Shown: positions 53,333-61,380 of the stretch, piece after piece
How positions within the stretch are numbered: the stretch's first letter is position 1
Layout: the number at the start of each line of letters is the position of its first letter
Assembly: GCF_019429485.1 (NCBI RefSeq)
Contig: NZ_JAHXZN010000002.1
Span: 248,001-312,000, forward strand
Direction: 5' to 3'
Source: Sphingomonas citri
GTDB lineage: Bacteria; Pseudomonadota; Alphaproteobacteria; Sphingomonadales; Sphingomonadaceae
DNA: 64,000 nucleotides
Made by a program: the position numbers and the translations under genes
The notes under the pieces: model-generated
Databases searched by the model: none
What the model saw: only the letters and a program-made list of their open reading frames with translations
Told to the model about the DNA's origin: nothing

Positions 53333-53572
53333 ATGCGTTCCATTCTCGCCGGCGCCGCTGCGCTGAGCCTCGTCGCCACTCCGGCGCTCGCCGCCACCGC
53401 CAACCCCGCCGCCAGCCTGTCGGTCGCCGGCGCGCGCGCGTCGACCTCGACGTCGAAGGACAGCCAGCTCGCCGGCGCCGGTGTGTTCGGCGCGATCATC
53501 GCCGCCGGCATCGCGGCGATCGGCGTGATCGCGATCGTCAACGACAACGACGATGATTCCGACAGCAACTGA
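53333..53572 (+). CDS. Small exported membrane-associated protein, function unknown
   Basis: 79 residues. MRSILAGAAALSLVATPALA is a signal peptide. A short polar segment rich in Ser/Thr follows (SLSVAGARASTSTSKDSQ), then a hydrophobic helix (GAGVFGAIIAAGIAAIGVIA, about 48-67) and an acidic tail NDNDDDSDSN. GGGAG lies seven bases before the ATG. It stands alone between tRNA-Trp and secE with a very strong terminator after it. No family recognised; small proteins of this shape are frequent in sphingomonads. Confidence 0.7.
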   Translation: MRSILAGAAALSLVATPALAATANPAASLSVAGARASTSTSKDSQLAGAGVFGAIIAAGIAAIGVIAIVNDNDDDSDSN

Positions 53573-53621
53573 TCGGGCGCGGTCGCCACGGGCGACGCAC
53601 CGTCGATAGCGAAGGATAGCG

Positions 53622-53655
53622 GAAGGGGTCGGCGCCGCGATGCGCCGACCCCTTC
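53622..53655 (+). terminator. Strong terminator after the small exported protein gene
   Basis: A perfect 14-bp stem (GAAGGGGTCGGCGC / GCGCCGACCCCTTC) with a six-base loop, followed by TTCAT. It isolates the small gene from the secE promoter. Confidence 0.8.
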
Positions 53656-53694
53656 TTCATGGCGGCGATCTCGACGTGCATACCGCCACCGCGC

Positions 53695-53723
53695 TTGCCT
53701 TTTCACCGCGGCCAACTTATGTC
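53695..53723 (+). promoter_or_regulatory. Probable promoter of secE-nusG
   Basis: TTGCCT at 53695-53700, a 17-base spacer, TATGTC at 53718-53723. It lies about 125 bases before secE and just after the strong terminator. The overall form is like the rplJ and rplK promoters. Confidence 0.45.
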
Positions 53724-53846
53724 CGCTCGCACTTCCGACAGCACGGACGGTCTATCATCGCTCTCCCCACCCGCGGGGAAGCGGTAGCGGGCCCATGCCG
53801 GTCGCTGCCGGGATATTCTATCACGGCTCAACAAGGGCTCAGTATC

Positions 53847-54044
53847 GTGGCGAAGACGACCCCGCTCGAGTTCATCCGACAGGTCCGCACCGAGACCGCC
53901 AAGATCGTCTGGCCGACCGGCCGCGAGACGGTGATGACGGGGGTGATGGTCGTGGTGATGACCACGGTGTTGGCGCTGTTCTTCCTGGCGGTGGACTCGT
54001 TCTTCAACGCCGTGGTCAAGGCGCTGCTGAGCCTGGCGAAGTAA
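53847..54044 (+). CDS. secE: Protein translocase subunit SecE
   Basis: 65 residues, the short single-helix type. PLEFIRQVRTETAKIVWPTGRET is the conserved amphipathic segment, followed by one membrane helix (VMTGVMVVVMTTVLALFFLAV). The GTG at 53847 gives the normal N-terminus (AKTTPLEF), with AAGGGCT upstream. nusG begins 17 bases downstream. Confidence 0.95.
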   Translation: MAKTTPLEFIRQVRTETAKIVWPTGRETVMTGVMVVVMTTVLALFFLAVDSFFNAVVKALLSLAK

Positions 54045-54061
54045 GGACGGGAAGCACGACG

Positions 54062-54598
54062 ATGGCGCGCTGGTACATCATCCACGCCTATTCGGGGTTC
54101 GAGGGCAAGGTCCGCGACTCGATCATGGCCGAGGCGACCCGCATGGGACTCGAGCAGTTGGTCGAGCAGATCGAGGTGCCCACCGAGACTGTCACCGAGG
54201 CGCGCCGCGGAAAGAAGATCGCGGTAGAGCGCAAGTTCATGCCCGGCTATGTGCTGGCCAAGCTGAACATGAACGACGACGTCTACCACCTCGTCAAGAA
54301 CACGCCCAAGGTGACCGGCTTCCTCGGCTCGTCGGGCAAGCCGCAGGCGATCTCGGAAGCCGAGGCGGCGCGCATGCTGAACTCCAAGGAGGAGGCAGCG
54401 GTCGCACCCAAGACCAAGGTCAAGGTGGACTACGAGATCGGCGATGCCGTTAAGGTGCTCGAGGGCCCCTTCGCGAGCTTCAACGGCACTGTCGAGGAAC
54501 TCGACTTCGACAAGTCCAAGGTCAAAGTCTCGGTCAGCATCTTCGGTCGCGCCACGCCGGTCGAGCTCGACTTCGAGCAGGTCGAGCGCAGCAAGTAG
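54062..54598 (+). CDS. nusG: Transcription termination/antitermination protein NusG
   Basis: Binds RNA polymerase and couples it to the ribosome or Rho. 178 residues: NGN domain starting [16 protein letters not shown], with [12 protein letters not shown] and [13 protein letters not shown]; the KOW domain at the C-terminus has [20 protein letters not shown]. Terminated by the hairpin at 54606; here the operon does not continue into rplK. Confidence 0.98.
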   Translation: MARWYIIHAYSGFEGKVRDSIMAEATRMGLEQLVEQIEVPTETVTEARRGKKIAVERKFMPGYVLAKLNMNDDVYHLVKNTPKVTGFLGSSGKPQAISEAEAARMLNSKEEAAVAPKTKVKVDYEIGDAVKVLEGPFASFNGTVEELDFDKSKVKVSVSIFGRATPVELDFEQVERSK

Positions 54599-54605
54599 GC
54601 GCCGG

Positions 54606-54625
54606 GCTCCCGCTAGAGCGGGAGC
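54606..54625 (+). terminator. Hairpin after nusG
   Basis: GCTCCCGC pairs with GCGGGAGC around TAGA, seven bases past the nusG stop. It lies between nusG and the convergent AraC-type gene and may serve both. Confidence 0.55.
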
Positions 54626-54645
54626 GCCGCCCTGCTGGGCGATCC

Positions 54646-55656
54646 CTAACGCGGCCGCGCGGCGCCCTGCGTCTCAGCGGTCGTCGCGGCGCCGCCGGGC
54701 AGCATGCCCACGTCCCGGATCGGCACCTCAAGCAGCGCGGGAGCCGTCTGCCCGTCTGCCAGCCACGGTGCGGGGGCGTGCGGCGCGAGATCGGCGCGCT
54801 TGCGCTGCTGGCGCACCTCCAGCCCCGGCGTGAGCAGCGGTGTCGGCGTGCGGCGGAACTGTGCCGGGGTCATGCCGACGAACTCGCGGAACTCGCGGTT
54901 GAGGTGCGAGGCGTCGTAGAAGCGCAACTCGGCCAGCTCATCGGCACTCGGCACCGCCAGACCGCGCATCACCGCAGCCATGTCGAGGAAACGGCTGCGC
55001 CGCATCACCGTCTTGGGCAGGTGGCCGAAATGCTGGCGCACGGCGCGGTCCAGTCGGCGCCCGGAGATACCGAATTCCGCCGCGATCTCCGTCACCGGTC
55101 GGGTCGGGTCGACCCGCGCGATCCGCTCGAAGCGCGCGCTGATCATGTCGGGCGTCACGGCGCGGACGACGAGATGCTCGCGTACCACCTGGTGAAGCCG
55201 AGCGAAGGTCTGCTCCTGGTCGAACACGTCGTCGCCCGCCCAGCGTAAGGCCTCGTTCCACCGCCCCGGCACGATCGGCACGAGTCGATCGGCCAGCTCG
55301 TCCGCGGGCGCGTCGCTGAAGCCGAACCAGCCGGCGGGTCGGATCGCGAATCCCGCGGCCACGATCGGTCCGACGCAGCGCACCGGGAAGCGACGCTGCT
55401 GGGCGCCGAACAGCATCGGCCCTTCATAGTCCTGCCATGCCCCATCGATCATCGTCGACCACTGGCCGATCACCGGAACGCGGATGTAAGCTGTTTCATG
55501 CAATAGGAAATCTTCGAGCACGGCGTCGCCCGGCCGATCGAAGATGGTGACGAAGAAGCGCGCGACAAAAGGAGCGAGATCGTCGGGCGGCGTACGACTC
55601 AGCGATAGCGGCGCGCCGTCGCGTGAAGTACCTGTACGTGGGATGAAGCCGCCCAT
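54646..55656 (-). CDS. AraC-family transcriptional regulator
   Basis: 336 residues. The N-terminal half is a beta-rich sensory domain (AYIRVPVIGQWSTM, VAAGFAIRPAGWFGF). The C-terminal half has the double helix-turn-helix, including VTEIAAEFGISGRRLDRAVRQHFG and the signature FYDASHLNREFREFVGMTPAQFRRTP. About 55 residues of low-complexity follow. The start at 55656 (MGGFIPRT) is chosen; a longer in-frame start at 55740 is possible. It is inserted on the opposite strand between nusG and rplK, which are adjacent in many bacteria. Target genes unknown. Confidence 0.88.
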   Translation of the reverse strand: MGGFIPRTGTSRDGAPLSLSRTPPDDLAPFVARFFVTIFDRPGDAVLEDFLLHETAYIRVPVIGQWSTMIDGAWQDYEGPMLFGAQQRRFPVRCVGPIVAAGFAIRPAGWFGFSDAPADELADRLVPIVPGRWNEALRWAGDDVFDQEQTFARLHQVVREHLVVRAVTPDMISARFERIARVDPTRPVTEIAAEFGISGRRLDRAVRQHFGHLPKTVMRRSRFLDMAAVMRGLAVPSADELAELRFYDASHLNREFREFVGMTPAQFRRTPTPLLTPGLEVRQQRKRADLAPHAPAPWLADGQTAPALLEVPIRDVGMLPGGAATTAETQGAARPR

Positions 55657-55792
55657 GACTTCGCGATTACGACTTGGCGCCGCCCTCGGCAATAATCGGG
55701 CTCGTAGAACTGACCGGATCGAGCGATAAATTACGTACAATTCGGTGGAAATTTATGACCCGGGCGGAGGGGCACGGTTGCGGTCCGAGACC

Positions 55793-55821
55793 TTGCCAAC
55801 GCGCCCCGCTTCGGCTACGCG
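55793..55821 (+). promoter_or_regulatory. Probable promoter of rplKA
   Basis: TTGCCA at 55793-55798, 17 bases, TACGCG at 55816-55821, about 127 bases before rplK. Needed here because the AraC gene and a terminator cut rplKA off from nusG. The -10 is weak; the CTTG(A/C)C -35 is shared with other promoters in the window. Confidence 0.45.
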
Positions 55822-55947
55822 CGCCAGCTTCCACCGCATCACACGATGGAACACCGCGGGAGGGCGGGGCTGCGGCTGCGTCCGGACGAACCGCTAGACT
55901 TGAACCGGGCGCTTCCCTCGGGCGCGCCCAGTAACAGAGTGAGACGA

Positions 55948-56379
55948 ATGGCAAAGAAGATCACAGGCTATATCAAGCTGCAGGTGCCCGCGGGCGCTGC
56001 CAACCCGTCGCCGCCGATCGGCCCGGCGCTGGGTCAGCGCGGCGTCAACATCATGGAATTCTGCAAGGCGTTCAACGCGCAGACCGCTGACATGGAGAAG
56101 GGGTCGCCGCTGCCCACCGTGATCACCGTCTACGCCGATCGCAGCTTCTCGTTCATCACGAAGACGCCGCCGGCGACCTTCCTGATCAAGAAGGCGGCCA
56201 ACCTGAAGTCGGGCTCGAAGGAGCCGGGCAAGGTGTCCGCGGGCAAGATCACCCGCTCGGCGCTGGCCGAGGTCGCGCAGACCAAGATGAAGGATCTGAA
56301 CGCGAACGATCTCGAGGCGGCGACCCGCATCATCGAAGGCTCGGCCCGCGCGATGGGCCTCGAAGTGGTGGAGGGCTGA
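55948..56379 (+). CDS. rplK: 50S ribosomal protein L11
   Basis: 143 residues. Starts [33 protein letters not shown], in which the proline-rich [11 protein letters not shown] and [13 protein letters not shown] are universal. The C-terminal 23S-rRNA-binding domain has [15 protein letters not shown] and [10 protein letters not shown]. The ATG at 55948 is the standard N-terminus. rplA begins four bases after the stop. Confidence 0.98.
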   Translation: MAKKITGYIKLQVPAGAANPSPPIGPALGQRGVNIMEFCKAFNAQTADMEKGSPLPTVITVYADRSFSFITKTPPATFLIKKAANLKSGSKEPGKVSAGKITRSALAEVAQTKMKDLNANDLEAATRIIEGSARAMGLEVVEG

Positions 56380-56383
56380 GGCC

Positions 56384-57076
56384 GTGGCGAAGGTGAGCAA
56401 GAAGCAGAAGGCCTGGACGATCGACCGTGAGAAGCTGCACGGCGTCGACGAGGCGATCGCGCTGGCGAAGCAGAACGCGTCGTCCAAGTTCGACGAGACG
56501 ATCGAGATCGCGCTGAACCTCGGCGTCGATCCGCGTCACGCCGACCAGATGGTCCGCGGCGTCGTCACCCTGCCCGCCGGCACCGGCAAGACCGTCCGCG
56601 TCGGCGTGTTCGCGCGCGGCGCCAAGGCCGACGAGGCACGCGCCGCGGGGGCGGACGTGGTCGGGGCCGAGGACCTGATGGAGACGGTCCAGGGCGGCAC
56701 GATCGACTTCGATCGCTGCATCGCGACCCCGGACATGATGGGCGTGGTCGGCCGCCTGGGTAAGGTGCTCGGGCCCAAGGGCCTGATGCCGAACCCCAAG
56801 CTGGGCACGGTGACGATGAACGTGGCCGAGGCGGTGAAGGCCGCCAAGGGCGGTCAGGTCGAGTATCGCGTGGAGAAGGCCGGGATCATCCACTCGGGCA
56901 TCGGCAAGGCGAGCTTCGGCGCCGAGGACCTGCGCCGCAACTTCGACGCGCTGGTCGACGCCGTCGTCAAGGCCAAGCCGTCGGGCGCCAAGGGCAAGTA
57001 CGTCAAGAAGATCGCGGTCAGCTCGACGATGGGCCCGGGGATCAAGGTCGACGTCGCCGAAGTCGCGGGCGCCTGA
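56384..57076 (+). CDS. rplA: 50S ribosomal protein L1
   Basis: 230 residues starting at [58 protein letters not shown] and [22 protein letters not shown] are family signatures. L1 in many bacteria represses translation of rplKA by binding the leader. A terminator follows at 57123. Confidence 0.98.
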   Translation: MAKVSKKQKAWTIDREKLHGVDEAIALAKQNASSKFDETIEIALNLGVDPRHADQMVRGVVTLPAGTGKTVRVGVFARGAKADEARAAGADVVGAEDLMETVQGGTIDFDRCIATPDMMGVVGRLGKVLGPKGLMPNPKLGTVTMNVAEAVKAAKGGQVEYRVEKAGIIHSGIGKASFGAEDLRRNFDALVDAVVKAKPSGAKGKYVKKIAVSSTMGPGIKVDVAEVAGA

Positions 57077-57122
57077 CGCCCCCGCCCTGGCGAGCCGGGG
57101 CGCCTCGACAGACGAACAGCGG

Positions 57123-57148
57123 AAGGGCCGGGAGCGATCCCGGCCCTT
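57123..57148 (+). terminator. Rho-independent-like terminator after rplA
   Basis: Perfect 11-bp stem AAGGGCCGGGA/TCCCGGCCCTT with a GCGA loop, followed by CTCGCAT. About 46 bases past the rplA stop. Confidence 0.75.
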
Positions 57149-57229
57149 CTCGCATCCGCGCCCCGTCGCAACGGCGTGGAACCGCTTCCCGGATTGGCGT
57201 ACGCCCGCGCTGACAAAGGGAGAGCGAGG

Positions 57230-58399
57230 ATGGCGCAGTTCGGCGACTATCAGCTGGCGATCTATCTCGCCGGGCTGGAGGGCATCGTGCCCGAGTGGCC
57301 GGTCGATTTCGCCACGCTCGAACAGCGCGCCGAGGCGGCGATGCCGCCCTCGTTGCTCACCTACGTCCAGGGCGGCTGCGGGGACGAACTGACGCAGCGC
57401 CGCAATGCGAGCGCCTACGCGCACTGGGGCATGGTGCCGCGGATGATGGTCGACAGCGCGCAGCGCGATCTCTCCGCCGACCTGTTCGGCACGCGGCTCG
57501 CCTCGCCGCTCTTCATGACCCCGATCGGCGTCACTGGGCTATGCACGGCCGACTCGCACGGTGACCTCGCCGCCGCCCAGGCCGCGGCCGAGACCGGCGT
57601 GCCGCTGTGCGCCTCGACGCTCGCCAACGATCCGCTGGAGGACGTGATCACCGCCGCCGGCGACACGCCCGCGCTGTTCCAGCTCTACACGCCGCGCGAC
57701 CGCGAGCTCGCCGCCAGCCTGGTGCGCCGCGCCGAGGCAGCCGGCTACCGCGCCATCGTGGTGACGCTCGACACCTGGGTTACCGGCTGGCGTCCACGCG
57801 ATCTCAACACCGCCAACTTCCCGCAGCTGCGCGGACACGTGCTGGCCAATTACTTCAGCGACCCGGTGTTCCGCCGCCTGCTCGCGCGGCCGCCCGAGGA
57901 AGACCGCCGCGCCGCGGTGATGACCTGGGCGGCGACGTTCGGCCAGGTGCTGACCTGGGGCGACCTGCCGTGGCTGCGCTCGCTGACCGAGCTGCCGATC
58001 GTGCTGAAGGGCCTGTGCCACCCCGACGACGCGCTGCGCGCGATCGATGGCGGCGCCGACGCGGTCTATGTCTCCAACCACGGCGGCCGCCAGGCCAACG
58101 GCGGGATCGCCGCGATTGACCTGCTGCCCGACATGGCGGCGGCGGTGGCGGGGCGCATCCCGGTGTGGTTCGACGGGGGGGTACGCAGCGGCACCGACAT
58201 TGTGAAGGCGGTGGCGCTCGGCGCGGATCTGGTCGGCGTCGGGCGGCCGTACAGCTACGGTCTCGCGCTCGGCGGCGCGGCGGGCTGCGCGCACGTGCTC
58301 AGATGCCTGCTCGCCGAGGCCGACCTGCTGATGGCGGTCAACGGCTGGCCGACGCTCGCCGCGGTGCGCGACGCGGGGGCGCGGCGGGTGGAGGGGTAG
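57230..58399 (+). CDS. FMN-dependent alpha-hydroxy acid oxidase/dehydrogenase (lactate 2-monooxygenase-like)
   Basis: 389-residue TIM-barrel flavoenzyme of the L-lactate dehydrogenase/glycolate oxidase family. Seen are SLLTYVQGGCGDE, SPLFMTPIGVTGLC, FQLYTPRDRE, VTLDTWVTGWRPRDL, the FMN/substrate lysine in VLKGLCHPDDA, the catalytic His in YVSNHGGRQ, and VWFDGGVRSGTDIVKAVALGADLVGVGRPYSYGL. The segment after the LDTWVTGW block is longer than in glycolate oxidase, as in lactate 2-monooxygenase. Substrate not proven. Start at the ATG 57230; an upstream in-frame start would run into the terminator region. Convergent with the Crp/Fnr gene. Confidence 0.9.
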   Translation: MAQFGDYQLAIYLAGLEGIVPEWPVDFATLEQRAEAAMPPSLLTYVQGGCGDELTQRRNASAYAHWGMVPRMMVDSAQRDLSADLFGTRLASPLFMTPIGVTGLCTADSHGDLAAAQAAAETGVPLCASTLANDPLEDVITAAGDTPALFQLYTPRDRELAASLVRRAEAAGYRAIVVTLDTWVTGWRPRDLNTANFPQLRGHVLANYFSDPVFRRLLARPPEEDRRAAVMTWAATFGQVLTWGDLPWLRSLTELPIVLKGLCHPDDALRAIDGGADAVYVSNHGGRQANGGIAAIDLLPDMAAAVAGRIPVWFDGGVRSGTDIVKAVALGADLVGVGRPYSYGLALGGAAGCAHVLRCLLAEADLLMAVNGWPTLAAVRDAGARRVEG

Positions 58400-58429
58400 G
58401 CCCTCCCCGCTTGCGGCGTCGATCTTGCC

Positions 58430-59173
58430 TCAGCGCGCCCGCGCCGGCTGCGGCCCCACGGTGGCGGACACGCGAACCGGCACGCGGCCGATCTTGCGCG
58501 CGAGCCCCGGCGGATCGAGGAGCGTGACCCGACCGCCCTTCCACTGCAAATCGTTCTCGCGCCGCGCCTGCTGCACCATGCGGTTGACGTGGACCGAGGT
58601 GAGCCCCAGCGCGTCTGCCAGCGTCTCCTGCGTCAGCGGCAGGTCGAAGCTGGTGCCGCGCGCCATGCCGTTGAGCGTGAGCCGCTCGTGCAGCTCGAGC
58701 AGCAGGTCGCCGATCCGTTCCTGCGCGTTGAGCCGGCCGAGCCGGGTCACGTGCGCGAGCACATAGGCCTGATCGAGCGCGTCGCCCACGGCATAGACCG
58801 TGCCCAGCACCGAGCCGGGTGCGGCCGGCGGCGCCGCGCAGACCAGCACGTCGGTGAGGGCGACGATCGTCGCCACCGCGACCGGGCGCGGCTGCGGGCA
58901 GTGGCCGACCACGTCGCCGGGTAGCAGGAAGCTGAGGAACTGGCGCCGCCCGTCGGGCAGCAGCCGCACCCGCGCCGCCCAACCGCGCAGCAGCAGCAGC
59001 GGCTCGGCGATCTCGCGCCCCTCGCTCACCAGCTCGCGGCGCGCGCGGATCGTCTGCGCCTGCCCGGCGGCCGCGACGATCGTGTCGATCACCTCGGCGT
59101 CGAGCGGGGCCAGCGCGGCGAGCCGCTGCAGCGCGGGCTGGCGATCGTCGATGATGGTGGCGGCACGGATCAT
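58430..59173 (-). CDS. Crp/Fnr-family transcriptional regulator
   Basis: 247 residues: cyclic-nucleotide-like beta barrel (ELVSEGREIAEPLLLLRGWA, RRQFLSFLLPGDVVG), a dimerisation helix and a winged helix-turn-helix (LPLTQETLADALGLTSVHVNRMV). There is no N-terminal cysteine set for an iron-sulfur cluster, so it is not an FNR oxygen sensor. Its ATG overlaps the receiver gene stop (ATGA 59170-59173), placing it under the same control as the two-component pair. Confidence 0.9.
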   Translation of the reverse strand: MIRAATIIDDRQPALQRLAALAPLDAEVIDTIVAAAGQAQTIRARRELVSEGREIAEPLLLLRGWAARVRLLPDGRRQFLSFLLPGDVVGHCPQPRPVAVATIVALTDVLVCAAPPAAPGSVLGTVYAVGDALDQAYVLAHVTRLGRLNAQERIGDLLLELHERLTLNGMARGTSFDLPLTQETLADALGLTSVHVNRMVQQARRENDLQWKGGRVTLLDPPGLARKIGRVPVRVSATVGPQPARAR

Positions 59174-59547
59174 GGCACGTCCTCCGATGCGAGTAATTGG
59201 TCGAGTGCGGCGAGCACCGTCGGCACCGCGAAAGGCTTGGCGATACGCGGTACGTGGCGATAGGCGTCGGGCAGCGCCCAGTCATCGTAGCCGGTGACGA
59301 ACACGAACGGCACGCCGCGTGCGGCGAGCCGGTCGGCGATGGCGAGCGACGAATCGCCCTCGAGATTGACGTCGAGCAGCGCGGCGGCGATCCCCTCGCG
59401 CTCGGCGAGATCCAGCCCGGCGGCGAGGCTGCTCACCGGGCCGATCACCAGCGCTTCCTCGGCGGCCAGCGCGCGGCGCAGATCGGAGGCGATGAAATAT
59501 TCGTCCTCCACGACCAGTATCTGTTTGCCCGCGAGTCGCCCCGGCAT
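59170..59547 (-). CDS. Single-domain response regulator (receiver)
   Basis: 125 residues, receiver only. ILVVEDEYFIASDL holds the acidic pair, AALLDVNLEGDSS the phospho-aspartate, FVFVTGYDD the Thr, and RIAKPF the Lys. No output domain. The ATG at 59547 is preferred because AGGAAGGGG lies upstream; a GTG two codons before overlaps the kinase stop. Such stand-alone receivers paired with HWE kinases often regulate protein partners or act as phosphate sinks. Confidence 0.92.
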   Translation of the reverse strand: MPGRLAGKQILVVEDEYFIASDLRRALAAEEALVIGPVSSLAAGLDLAEREGIAAALLDVNLEGDSSLAIADRLAARGVPFVFVTGYDDWALPDAYRHVPRIAKPFAVPTVLAALDQLLASEDVP

Positions 59548-59549
59548 CG

Positions 59550-61106
59550 TCACGCCCCTTCCTCGTCGCCGCCCAGCGGCAACCCGATGGTGCAGCGCAC
59601 GCCGCCACCGCGGAACTCGAGCCGCGTCTCGGCACCGAGCCGATACGGTAGAGCCTCCTCGATCAACTCGGTCCCGAACCCCTGCCGCGCCGGCCGGATC
59701 GGGATCGCCGGCACGCCCTGCTCGACCCACCTAAGGTCAAGGCGGCGCGCCGATCTTCCATCTACATTAACATCCCAGACGATCGAGAGCGACCCTCCTG
59801 GAGCACGAAAAGCGCCGAATTTTAACGCGTTGGTCGCCAGCTCGTGGATCGCGAGACCGAGCAGCTCGACAGCCCCCACGGGCAGCGCCACGTCGGGGCC
59901 CGTCATGGTGAGCCCGGGCCCGTCGCTGACACCGACGCTCAGCAGCTCGTCGCGGATCAGATTCTCCAGGTCAACGGTGCCGCTGGCGTTGAGCGTCGCA
60001 CTCACCTGCGTGCGCGCCAGCGCGTCCAGCCGGCCGCGGAAATGGTCGGCCACGTCGTCGAGCGACTCCGCGCCCTCGACCGTGCGCGCGAAGACGGAGC
60101 GTACCACGGTGAGGATGTTGCGGACGCGGTGCTGCAGCTCTGCGACGAGCACGCGCTGGCGCTCCTCGAGTGATTGCATGTCGCTGATGTCGGTCGCGGC
60201 GCCGAACCAATGCGTGATCTGTCCGGCGCCGTCGCGCACCGGCACCTGGCGGATCAGCAGCGCGCGATAGCCGACCCCGGCCTGGCGCACGCGGCACTGC
60301 ACGGTCACGGGCTCGCCCGCGGCATAAGCACGGCGGAAGGCGCGGCTCACCTTGCCCGCCTCGCTCGGGTGGATGAGCTCCATCCAGCCGCCGTTCGAGG
60401 CCTGCTCGTCGGTCTGGCCGGTGATCGCGTGCCACTGCTGGTTCGACGCGATACGCAGGCCGTCGAGATCGACGCGCCACAGCATCGCGGGCACCAGCTC
60501 GAGCGTGACGCGGCGCTGCTCCTCGCTGTCGCGCAGCGCCATCTCGGCGCGTTTGCTGTGCAGCGCCTGCACGATCGCGGGGGCGAGCTCCTCCGCCGCG
60601 GCGAGGTCCTCGTCGCGGAAACCGCCGGCGCGGTTGCCGAGCCCCACCATGCCGATCACCGCGCCGTTCTGGTGCAGCGGCACGCCGAGGAAACACTCCA
60701 GCGGCGGGTGGCCCGCGGGCGTGCCGACGCGATCCGCGTGAGTCGCCGCGTCGTTGAAGATCAGCCCCTTCCCCTCGCGCAGCACGCGCCCGTACAGGCC
60801 GTGGATAGTCAGCCCGGTCGGCACCTTGCCGTGCGGCCAGTCGCTCTTCGCTGCCTCGAAGGCAGCCCAGCCGCGCTCGCTGATCGCGATCTCGTCGAGC
60901 AGGTCGGTGGCGCGGTCGATCTCGCCCATGAAGCTGAACGACGCCCCCGTGACGTCCTCGGCGACGCGCAGGCAGACGCGGCCGAGCGCCTCCAGCGAGG
61001 GGGCGGTGAGCGCCTCGTGGAAGATTCGGTTGATGCCCTCCAGCACCGCGTTCTTGCGCGCGAGCGTCGCCAGCAGGCTGGTCTCGTCGCGAGGCTCCAT
61101 CCTCAT
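59550..61106 (-). CDS. GAF-PAS HWE-type sensor histidine kinase
   Basis: About 518 residues, soluble. A GAF domain (about 25-185; ASFSFMGEIDR to FRDEDLAAAEELAPAIV) is followed by a PAS domain (about 195-310; MLWRVDLDGLRIASNQQW). Then comes an HWE/HisKA_2 kinase with the H-box VAELQHRVRNILTVVRSV (His near 326), and an ATPase part with AIHELATNALKFGA and GFGTELIEEALPYRL. The ATG at 61106 is chosen for GAAGGG upstream; a GTG at 61115 is possible. HWE kinases with light- or redox-sensing PAS/GAF modules are frequent in alphaproteobacteria; no chromophore cysteine is evident here. Confidence 0.9.
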   Translation of the reverse strand: MRMEPRDETSLLATLARKNAVLEGINRIFHEALTAPSLEALGRVCLRVAEDVTGASFSFMGEIDRATDLLDEIAISERGWAAFEAAKSDWPHGKVPTGLTIHGLYGRVLREGKGLIFNDAATHADRVGTPAGHPPLECFLGVPLHQNGAVIGMVGLGNRAGGFRDEDLAAAEELAPAIVQALHSKRAEMALRDSEEQRRVTLELVPAMLWRVDLDGLRIASNQQWHAITGQTDEQASNGGWMELIHPSEAGKVSRAFRRAYAAGEPVTVQCRVRQAGVGYRALLIRQVPVRDGAGQITHWFGAATDISDMQSLEERQRVLVAELQHRVRNILTVVRSVFARTVEGAESLDDVADHFRGRLDALARTQVSATLNASGTVDLENLIRDELLSVGVSDGPGLTMTGPDVALPVGAVELLGLAIHELATNALKFGAFRAPGGSLSIVWDVNVDGRSARRLDLRWVEQGVPAIPIRPARQGFGTELIEEALPYRLGAETRLEFRGGGVRCTIGLPLGGDEEGA

Positions 61107-61249
61107 CGCTCTCACCCTTCCCGGGCCAACGTCCTGCGACGTAAATAGCTCAAATCAAACACCTTAACCTATGTCCTGGGGCAGCAGACCCGCGGGTGAC
61201 GGGCGCGCAAGCCCAAGTCGGCGTCGAGCACGGCCGGGCACGTCACGTT

Positions 61250-61343
61250 CGTCATCCCGGCGCCGAGCCGGATTCCATCGGGCCGCATACGCCTCGGCCG
61301 TCGCTCTCGCGGACCATGGATCCGGCTCGAGGCCGGGATGACG
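61250..61343. repeat. Intergenic inverted repeat, family A copy 3
   Basis: Left arm CGTCATCCCGGCGCCGAGCC, then GGATTCCATC; right arm ACCATGGATCCGGCTCGAGG, then CCGGGATGACG. Same layout as the copies at 8823 and 40654, located between the kinase and peptidase genes. No gene seen in the remaining intergenic DNA (61107-61380). Confidence 0.65.
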
Positions 61344-61380
61344 GACGTGGATGCGTCAGGCGCCGCGCCCGACACTGGGC

